Both the position numbers and the translations under genes were made by a program. The notes under the pieces are model-generated. The model had not been told where the DNA came from and did not search any database. It saw only the letters and a list, made by a program, of their open reading frames with translations. From DATAYA01 sp036272815 (GTDB taxonomy: Bacteria; Pseudomonadota; Alphaproteobacteria; Acetobacterales; Acetobacteraceae), in assembly GCA_036272815.1 (NCBI GenBank), contig DATAYA010000078.1, positions 1-6,150 of the forward strand: a stretch of DNA of 6,150 nt, written 5' to 3'. Shown in pieces: positions 1 through 6,150 of this stretch; within the stretch, counting starts at the first letter, position 1, and each line of letters starts with the position of its first letter.

Positions 1-504
1 GTACTCGCCGTTGCCGCGGCCACACTGGCGGGGTGCGGATTTCGGCCGCTTTATGCGCCGGGGGCGGGCAGCGTGACGACGGCCGATCTGACCACCGTGC
101 AGGTGGCCGTCATTCCCGAGCGATTCGGCCAGGAAATCCGCCAGTCGCTGCAGCAGCGGCTTCAGGGCAGCAACACCGGCAGCCTGCGCCGCTATGTGCT
201 CACGGTGGCGCCGCAACTCTCCGAGGAAGGCATCGCGATCCAGCCCGACAGCTCGGTCACACGGATCCGGGTGATCGGCTCGGCGACGTTCCTGCTCCGG
301 CGCCTGGAACCGCCCGGACCGGTGCTGACCAGCGGAACCTCGCGCGCGATTGACGGGATCAATCTGGTCAACAATCAGTATTTCAACAGCGATCTCGACA
401 ACGACGCCGTGCAGCGGCGCATCGCGGAGATGCTCGCCGACCAGATCACGGCCCAGCTTGCCATCTGGTTCAACCGGCAGGCCCACGCGGCGCATCGGGC
501 GTGA
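1..504 (+). CDS. lptE: LPS-assembly lipoprotein LptE (5' partial)
   Basis: This is the outer-membrane lipoprotein that partners LptD in the final step of lipopolysaccharide export. The frame is open from the first base, so the true start and the beginning of the signal peptide lie upstream of the window. The visible part opens with a hydrophobic stretch (VLAVAAAT) and a lipobox LAGC at bases 25-36, whose Cys would be lipidated. It continues GFRPLYAP, the characteristic post-lipobox sequence of LptE. Further family features are VAVIPERFGQEIRQSLQQRL, and near the C-terminus YFNSDLDNDAVQRRIAEMLA followed by DQITAQLAIWF. 167 residues are visible, close to the whole mature protein. A GTG at 73 is inside the mature domain and is not the start. 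The stop overlaps the holA start by 4 bp (GTGA), indicating an operon. In many alphaproteobacteria leuS lies upstream; that cannot be seen here. Confidence 0.9.
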   Translation, partial: VLAVAAATLAGCGFRPLYAPGAGSVTTADLTTVQVAVIPERFGQEIRQSLQQRLQGSNTGSLRRYVLTVAPQLSEEGIAIQPDSSVTRIRVIGSATFLLRRLEPPGPVLTSGTSRAIDGINLVNNQYFNSDLDNDAVQRRIAEMLADQITAQLAIWFNRQAHAAHRA

Positions 505-1538
505 AGCTCGAGGCCCGGCGCGTCCCCGGCTTCCTCGCCGCCCCGCCCGCGACCTGCCGTGTGATCCTGCTGCACGGCAGCGACGACGGACTGATCCGCC
601 TGCGCGCCGAGGCAGTCACCCGCGCCGTCATCGGCGCCGCCGACGATCCGTTCCGGGTCGCGTGGCTCGGGCGCGACGAGGCCGGCCGCATCCCCGAGGA
701 AGTCGCAGCCCAGTCCATGATCGGCGGCCGTCGCGTCGTGCGGCTGCGCGACGCCGGCGATGCTGCCTCCGGCCCGTTGGAGCGGGCCCTCGCGGCCGGC
801 GGCGAAGCGCTCGTCGTGTTGGAAGGCGGCGAATTGCCGGCCCGCTCGAAGCTACGGGCGTTGGTGGAGCGCCGCGAGGACGCGGCTTCGATCGGTTGCT
901 ATCCGCTGGAAGGCCGTGCCGCCCGGGCCTGGATGGCCGAGATGCTGCGGGGCCGCGGTGTCGTCGCGTCGGAGGACGCGCTGGCCTGGCTCGGCATGCA
1001 GCTCGGTGCCGATCACGCGGTGGCGGTGGCCGAACTCGACAAGGCGGCGCTGTATGCCGGGGCGGACGGGCGCCTCGACCTGGCTGCCGCCCGCGAGAGC
1101 GTGGGTGACGTGGCCGAGGCGAGCCTGGAGGATGCCCTGTTCGCCGCGACCGAGGGCGATGCGGCCGGTGCCGACCGGGCGCTTTCGCTGGCCCTGGCGC
1201 AAGGGACAACGCCGATCGGCGTGCTGCGCGCGGCCTTGCTGCATCTGCAGCGCCTGCACCGGGCGGAGCTGGAGGTGTCGGCGGGCGGCGATATCGAGTC
1301 GGCGGCACGACAGGCGCGGCCGCCGGTGTTTTTCCGGCGCGCCCCTGCATTCCGGCGCGCGCTCGGACTTTGGCCTGGGGCGGCCTTGTTGCCGGTCATG
1401 CAGCACCTGCTCGACGCCGAACTGGCCTGCAAGCGAACCGGCGCGCCCGACGCGCTGATCTGCCGCAACGCGGTGTTCGCGCTCGCGCGGCTCGCGGCGC
1501 GGCGCCGGGCCGGGGGGCGGTCGGTCAGCGCGGGCTGA
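501..1538 (+). CDS. holA: DNA polymerase III delta subunit HolA
   Basis: HolA is the delta subunit of the clamp-loader complex and opens the beta sliding clamp so it can be placed on primed DNA. The 345-residue length fits the family. An N-terminal nucleotide-fold-like segment has VILLHGSDDGLIRLRAEAV (about residues 21-39), matching the usual LYGxDexL region, which lacks a true Walker A because delta does not hydrolyse ATP. The middle contains VGDVAEASLEDALFAATEGD (about 201-220), the typical linker to the C-terminal collar domain. ELACKRTGAP (307-316) is the conserved C-terminal helix signature. The start is GTG at 501, inside the lptE stop (GTGA), with no convincing Shine-Dalgarno sequence, so translation is probably coupled to lptE. 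The last 14 bp overlap the 3' end of convergent parB. The Arg/Gly-rich final residues (about 334-345) look unconserved. Confidence 0.93.
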   Translation: MKLEARRVPGFLAAPPATCRVILLHGSDDGLIRLRAEAVTRAVIGAADDPFRVAWLGRDEAGRIPEEVAAQSMIGGRRVVRLRDAGDAASGPLERALAAGGEALVVLEGGELPARSKLRALVERREDAASIGCYPLEGRAARAWMAEMLRGRGVVASEDALAWLGMQLGADHAVAVAELDKAALYAGADGRLDLAAARESVGDVAEASLEDALFAATEGDAAGADRALSLALAQGTTPIGVLRAALLHLQRLHRAELEVSAGGDIESAARQARPPVFFRRAPAFRRALGLWPGAALLPVMQHLLDAELACKRTGAPDALICRNAVFALARLAARRRAGGRSVSAG

Positions 1539-2370
1539 GCAGGGCCACCAGCCCGTCGAGCTGGTCGATAGTGCTGAAATGAATGCGCACGGACCCCTGG
1601 CCGCCGGCACGGGTGAGCTGCACCCGCAGGCCGAGCGCCTCGGTGAGCTGCCGCTCAGTGGCGAGATCGTCGGCGTCGCGCACGGGCGCCGGGCGGGATG
1701 GCTGCCGCGTCTCGCGTGCCAGGGCCTCGGCCTGGCGCACTGTCAGCCCGCGCGCGATGACCGTGCGCGCGGCCGTGGCGGGATCGGCATGGGCGAGCAG
1801 GGCGCGGGCATGGCCGGCGGAGAGCAGCCCGTCGGCGAGCATCGTGCGCACCGTCTCGGGCAGTCCGCGCAGGCGCATCATGTTGGCGACATGGCTGCGC
1901 GACTTGCCGACTGCCTCGGCGAGTTGTTCCTGCGTCAATCGGAACTCGCGGGAGAGCCGCTCGTAGCCGTCCGCTTCCTCGATCGCGTTGAGGTCCTCGC
2001 GCTGGAGGTTCTCGATCAGCGCGGCGGCGGCGGCCTCGCTGTCGCTGAGGTTGCGGATGACGGCCGGGATCTCATGCAGGCCGGCATCCTGCGCCGCGCG
2101 CCAGCGGCGTTCGCCGGCGATGATCTCGAAATCGCCCTCGCGGTCGGGACTGCGCCGGACCAGCACGGGCTGCAGCACCCCCTGGCGGCGGATCGATTCG
2201 ACGAGTTCCGCCATCCGCACCGGATCGGCGGTACGGCGCGGCTGGAAGCGGCCGGGGTGAAGCAGGGCGATCGGGAGGTCGAGCCGGTCGGCTGTGGTCG
2301 GGGTGGACACCGGGAGATCGCCGAGGAGCGCGGCCAAGCCGCGGCCGAGACGGGGCGGGGGGAGGCTCAA
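1525..2370 (-). CDS. parB: Chromosome partitioning protein ParB (parS-binding CTPase)
   Basis: ParB loads at parS, slides as a CTP-dependent clamp, and stimulates ParA ATPase to segregate the origin region. Domains in order over 281 residues: an N-terminal ParA-activating motif RLGRGLAALLG (7-17, with the conserved Arg); the CTP-binding ParB/Srx domain with GVLQPVLVR (64-72), GERRWRAA (86-93) and ENLQREDLNAIEEA (120-133); a helix-turn-helix around LTQEQLAEAVGKSRSHVANM (145-164) for parS recognition; and a C-terminal dimerisation segment ending STIDQLDGLVALLSPR. The start is TTG at 2370-2368, overlapping the parA stop (TTGA). It is supported because the Arg-finger motif begins only six residues later and I see no better start. 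No clear Shine-Dalgarno sequence precedes it; the upstream bases belong to a palindromic repeat, so coupling to parA is likely. The 3' end runs 14 bp into convergent holA. Confidence 0.95.
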   Translation of the reverse strand: MSLPPPRLGRGLAALLGDLPVSTPTTADRLDLPIALLHPGRFQPRRTADPVRMAELVESIRRQGVLQPVLVRRSPDREGDFEIIAGERRWRAAQDAGLHEIPAVIRNLSDSEAAAAALIENLQREDLNAIEEADGYERLSREFRLTQEQLAEAVGKSRSHVANMMRLRGLPETVRTMLADGLLSAGHARALLAHADPATAARTVIARGLTVRQAEALARETRQPSRPAPVRDADDLATERQLTEALGLRVQLTRAGGQGSVRIHFSTIDQLDGLVALLSPR

Positions 2371-3260
2371 GGCGAGGGGCTCTGCGTCTCGACCCCGCGA
2401 AAGCCGCGGGCGCCGGACTCCGTCTGGGCTTCCAAGGGCGACGGCCCTTGCTGGGGTGCGGGGGCAGAGCCCCTGGCCTGCATCTCCGCCGCCAGTTGTC
2501 CGTAAGCCAGCGCCCCCGCCGACCGGGGATCGTAGGACACCACCGGCATCCCGTGCGAGGGCGCCTCGGACACCCGGACGTTGCGCGGGATCACCGTGTC
2601 GTAGACTTTGGCGCCGAAGAAGCTGCGCGCGTCGGCGGCGACAAGGTCGGAGAGGTTGTTCCGCCGGTCGAGCATGGTGAGCAGGATCCCCTCCAGCGCG
2701 ATCGCGGGATTGAGGCTGATGCGCACGCGCTCGATCGTCCGGACGAGATGGCTCAGACCTTCAAGCGCGAAGAATTCGCACTGGAGCGGCACCAGCACGG
2801 CGTCGGCGGCGACGAATGCATTGAGGGTCAGGAGGCCGAGGCTGGGTGGACAGTCGATCAGGACGCGGCCGAATCCGGCGAAATCGGCTTCGGCGAGGGC
2901 GTCGCGCAGCAGGCGCTCGCGGCCTGGTACTCCGACCAGCTCGATCTCCGCACCGGCGAGATCCGGATCGGCGGGCAGCAGGCGAAGCGAGGGAAGCGCC
3001 GTGCTGCGCAGGGCGGCGGAGGGTGCCGCGGAGCGGAGCATCAGGGCGTAGCTGCCGGGCGCGCGAGAACCCTGGATACCGAGCCCGGTGGAGGCATTGC
3101 CCTGCGGGTCGAGGTCGACCACGAGCACGCGCTCGCCGCGCTGGGCGAGGGCAGCGCCGAGATTGACCGCGGTCGTGGTTTTGCCGACCCCGCCTTTCTG
3201 GTTCGCGATCGCGAGAATATGGCGAGAGGACGGAGCGTCAGAGGCTGCCGCTGATTGCAC
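2367..3260 (-). CDS. parA: Chromosome partitioning ATPase ParA (Soj family) with extra C-terminal tail
   Basis: ParA is a deviant-Walker ATPase that binds nucleoid DNA as an ATP dimer and is cleared by ParB, pulling parS regions apart. It shows the signature Walker A KGGVGKTT (22-29, with signature Lys22 and Lys27), the A' motif VLVVDLDPQGNAST (45-58) and Walker B VLIDCPPSLG (133-142). The conserved C-terminal region VIPRNVRVSEAPSHGMPV is followed by ALAYGQLAAEMQAR, where ParA/Soj proteins normally end (residue 263). Here a further 34 Pro/Ser/Gln/Gly-rich residues follow. They are encoded almost entirely by a 100-bp inverted-repeat element and are probably unstructured. The start is GTG at 3260-3258, 23 bp inside rsmG and about 14 codons before the conserved core; no ATG occurs between it and the core. 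The gene overlaps parB by 4 bp. Confidence 0.95.
   Translation of the reverse strand: MQSAAASDAPSSRHILAIANQKGGVGKTTTAVNLGAALAQRGERVLVVDLDPQGNASTGLGIQGSRAPGSYALMLRSAAPSAALRSTALPSLRLLPADPDLAGAEIELVGVPGRERLLRDALAEADFAGFGRVLIDCPPSLGLLTLNAFVAADAVLVPLQCEFFALEGLSHLVRTIERVRISLNPAIALEGILLTMLDRRNNLSDLVAADARSFFGAKVYDTVIPRNVRVSEAPSHGMPVVSYDPRSAGALAYGQLAAEMQARGSAPAPQQGPSPLEAQTESGARGFRGVETQSPSP
2375..2474. repeat. 100-bp palindromic repeat element inside the 3' end of parA
   Basis: The element is bounded by a perfect 11-bp inverted repeat, AGGGGCTCTGC at 2375-2385 and GCAGAGCCCCT at 2464-2474. Three further hairpins lie within it: CCCGCG/CGCGGG (2394-2399 and 2405-2410, 5-nt loop), CAAGGGC/GCCCTTG (2433-2439 and 2444-2450, 4-nt loop) and GGGGC/GCCCC (2461-2465 and 2469-2473, 3-nt loop, overlapping the right terminal repeat). 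It begins exactly at the codon for the last normally conserved ParA residue (Arg263) and stops just before the parA stop and parB start. The style, short GC-rich hairpins in series containing GGGGCTCTGCCCC-like words, resembles dispersed palindromic repeats I associate with high-GC alphaproteobacterial genomes; that resemblance is from memory and unverified. No second copy is visible in this window. Confidence 0.65.
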
Positions 3261-3828
3261 GTCGAAGATGTCCGATCCGAACGATCACGCCGCCTTGGTG
3301 GACTCGGTTCGGCACGAGGTCAACGGTCATCTGCCAGTGCCGACGCGCATCGACCAATTCGGCAGCGGCCGTGCGACCTTTCGGGAAAAGGCAGATGCCG
3401 TCGGGCGCGAGCAGCGGTGCGGCGAGCGGCAGCAAGCGGCGCAGCGGCGCGAGCGCGCGGGCGGTCACCAGGCGCGCCGGGGGAAGTCGGTCCGGAGCAA
3501 TCTCGATCCGCATCGCATGGACGCGCACGGGCGCGGCGAGGCGGTGCGCGGCCTCAGCGAGAAAGGCGGCCTTCCGGCGGTCGGACTCGATCAGTTCGAA
3601 ACCGACACCCGTGGCGATGGCGAGAACCAGGCCGGGAAAGCCCGCGCCGGAGCCTAGGTCGATCCCGCGATCGAGGCCGCGCGGCAAGAGTGACGCGAGC
3701 TGGAGACAGTCGTCGATGTGACGGGTTCGAAGGACCGGAATATCAGCAGGGCTCACAAGATTAATGCGGCGATTCCAATCGGAAATCAGCTCGGCATAGG
3801 CTCGGAGCGTGTCGTCACTGGCGATCAC
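3238..3828 (-). CDS. rsmG: 16S rRNA (guanine-N7)-methyltransferase RsmG (GidB)
   Basis: RsmG methylates N7 of G527 (E. coli numbering) in the 530 loop of 16S rRNA using S-adenosylmethionine; loss gives low-level streptomycin resistance in several bacteria. The 196-residue protein has the N-terminal family pattern YAELISDWNRRINLVSP (11-27) and TRHIDDCLQL (35-44; many family members have Ser where this has Cys41). The SAM-binding glycine motif is GIDLGSGAGFPGLVLA (55-70). LVTARALAPL and LFPKGR follow, also family signatures. The start is GTG at 3828-3826, seven codons downstream of and in frame with the ferredoxin stop. The only Shine-Dalgarno-like bases (GGAA on the minus strand, 3834-3837) lie inside the parS site. 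The 3' end overlaps parA by 23 bp. rsmG followed by parAB is a widespread arrangement; the usual upstream partner mnmG is not here. Confidence 0.93.
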   Translation of the reverse strand: MIASDDTLRAYAELISDWNRRINLVSPADIPVLRTRHIDDCLQLASLLPRGLDRGIDLGSGAGFPGLVLAIATGVGFELIESDRRKAAFLAEAAHRLAAPVRVHAMRIEIAPDRLPPARLVTARALAPLRRLLPLAAPLLAPDGICLFPKGRTAAAELVDARRHWQMTVDLVPNRVHQGGVIVRIGHLRRAISGSL

Positions 3829-3831
3829 GCG

Positions 3832-3847
3832 CGTTCCACGTGAAACA
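3832..3847. promoter_or_regulatory. parS: parS centromere-like site (ParB loading site)
   Basis: The 16-mer CGTTCCACGTGAAACA matches the widely conserved chromosomal parS consensus TGTTTCACGTGAAACA at 14 of 16 positions, including the central CACGTG and the whole right half. The differences are C for T at position 1 and C for T at position 5; the second is tolerated in known parS sites that carry GTTCCACGTGGAAC. The site sits in the 21-bp gap between the ferredoxin stop codon (3850-3852) and the rsmG start (3828), about 570 bp upstream of the parA start. Proximity to parAB and an intergenic position make a chance match unlikely. ParB binding is inferred. Confidence 0.88.
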
Positions 3848-3855
3848 ATTCACGT
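3838..3855. repeat. Inverted repeat linking parS to an adjacent half-site-like sequence
   Basis: ACGTGAA (3838-3844) and TTCACGT (3849-3855) form a perfect 7-bp inverted repeat around ACAA. The left arm is the core and right half of parS. The right arm lies over the end of the ferredoxin coding sequence and repeats the TTCACGT core of parS, but the next bases (TCCGTT) do not complete a site. There is no following T-run on either strand, so it is not a typical intrinsic terminator. Confidence 0.45.
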
Positions 3856-4233
3856 TCCGTTCTCGTCCTCAATTCTCGCCCGCTGCGGCAGCTCAAGCCG
3901 CGCCACGCGCTCGCCCGCAATCAGATGTCGTTCGAGGATGGCGTCCACGTCCTCCGTACTGCCGACGCGATACCAGACGCCCTCCGGGTAGATCACCATG
4001 CACGGCCCCAGTTCACAGCGATCCAGGCAGCCCGCCATGTTGACCCGCACCCGCTTGAGCCCAAGCTCCTTCCCACGCACCTTCATGTAGTCGCGCAGCC
4101 GCTCCGAGCCCTTCGCCGCGCAACTGCCGCGCGCATGTCCGTCCGGCCGTCGATTGCAGCAGACGAAAAGGTGGGCCGCATAGAACGGCGCCGGCCTGGA
4201 CGAGGCATCGCCCGCATCACCGTCCACCGCCAT
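3850..4233 (-). CDS. Thioredoxin-like [2Fe-2S] ferredoxin domain protein
   Basis: This is a small soluble protein predicted to bind a [2Fe-2S] cluster in a thioredoxin-like fold and to carry electrons; partner and pathway are unknown. Counting from the ATG at 4233, it has 127 residues. The cluster ligands are Cys25 and Cys38 (FVCCNRRPDGHARGSC) and Cys69 and Cys73 (AGCLDRCELGPC). This C-x12-C and C-x3-C spacing is that of the Aquifex/Clostridium pasteurianum-type ferredoxins. Cys26 and Cys78 are additional and probably not ligands. IYPEGVWYRV and a C-terminal helical region (DVDAILERHLIAGERV) are also typical. The frame stays open upstream to an ATG at 4308, with other ATGs at 4296 and 4260. 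I prefer 4233 because GGAAG lies 8 nt upstream and the longer forms add unconserved residues; the 4308 and 4296 starts would overlap the divergent gene. The gene ends 21 bp before rsmG, in the same frame. Confidence 0.85.
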   Translation of the reverse strand: MAVDGDAGDASSRPAPFYAAHLFVCCNRRPDGHARGSCAAKGSERLRDYMKVRGKELGLKRVRVNMAGCLDRCELGPCMVIYPEGVWYRVGSTEDVDAILERHLIAGERVARLELPQRARIEDENGT

Positions 4234-4294
4234 CTCCCGGTCTTCCGTCAAAACGCCCATGTGCTGATCGTCCCCCGCCGAAAGGCCTGTCCGC
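4234..4294. other. 61-bp divergent intergenic region
   Basis: This gap between the ferredoxin start (4233) and the divergent DUF255 gene (4295) must hold or overlap promoters for both directions if both are first genes. I see no convincing -35/-10 pair. A GAAAGG at 4280-4285, 9 nt before the ATG at 4295, is a reasonable ribosome binding site for the plus-strand gene. If the ferredoxin starts at 4260 or further upstream, this gap shrinks or disappears. Confidence 0.35.
4242..4246 (-). promoter_or_regulatory. Shine-Dalgarno supporting the ferredoxin start at 4233
   Basis: On the minus strand GGAAG lies 8 nt before the ATG at 4233-4231. A competing GGGGGA (4271-4276) lies 10 nt before the ATG at 4260, so a nine-residue longer product is the main alternative. 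Confidence 0.4.

Positions 4295-6150
<1,856 letters not shown>

Noticed and set aside
1332..1360. Direct repeat TTCCGGCGCGC at 1332-1342 and 1350-1360 in holA
   Set aside because: The 18-bp offset equals six codons and encodes FRRAPAFRRA in a region where HolA proteins normally have basic residues; ordinary coding sequence explains it.
1579..2505. A 308-codon open frame on the plus strand opposite parB and the end of parA
   Set aside because: It is a high-GC shadow frame: the minus-strand frames carry complete ParB and ParA motifs, and the plus-strand translation shows no recognisable family pattern.
3838..3855. Possible intrinsic terminator after the ferredoxin gene
   Set aside because: The hairpin has no following T-run on either strand, and its left arm is the parS site.

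Overview
The window is a compact, GC-rich (roughly 70% by eye), gene-dense piece of a bacterial chromosome. The gene set points to an alphaproteobacterium: an alphaproteobacterial-type LptE lipoprotein followed by holA, and rsmG-parA-parB in the arrangement typical of the origin-proximal region of these genomes. The order Rhodospirillales (for example Acetobacteraceae) is a plausible but weak guess.

Layout. On the plus strand, a 5'-truncated lptE (1-504) overlaps holA (501-1538), the DNA polymerase III delta subunit. These converge with, and overlap by 14 bp, a minus-strand cluster read from right to left: a thioredoxin-like [2Fe-2S] ferredoxin (about 4233-3850), rsmG (3828-3238), parA (3260-2367) and parB (2370-1525). 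rsmG/parA overlap by 23 bp and parA/parB by 4 bp, so the last three look translationally coupled. Divergent from the ferredoxin, on the plus strand, lies a long DUF255/YyaL-type thioredoxin-domain protein (4295 to the window end, 3'-truncated).

How the parts work together. ParA and ParB form the chromosome partitioning system. A near-consensus parS site (3832-3847; 14 of 16 positions) fills most of the 21-bp gap between the ferredoxin stop and the rsmG start, so the locus carries its own ParB loading site about 570 bp upstream of parA. RsmG methylates 16S rRNA and is a common neighbour of parAB. The two redox proteins at the right end have no proven link to partitioning.

Most notable observations. 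(1) A 100-bp palindromic element bounded by perfect 11-bp inverted repeats (2375-2474) supplies almost the entire unusual C-terminal tail of ParA and occupies the region just upstream of the parB TTG start. (2) The parS site is squeezed into the rsmG translation-initiation region. (3) A ferredoxin gene stands where mnmG is commonly found. The genes belong to known families, and I see no sign of a wholly new multi-gene system.
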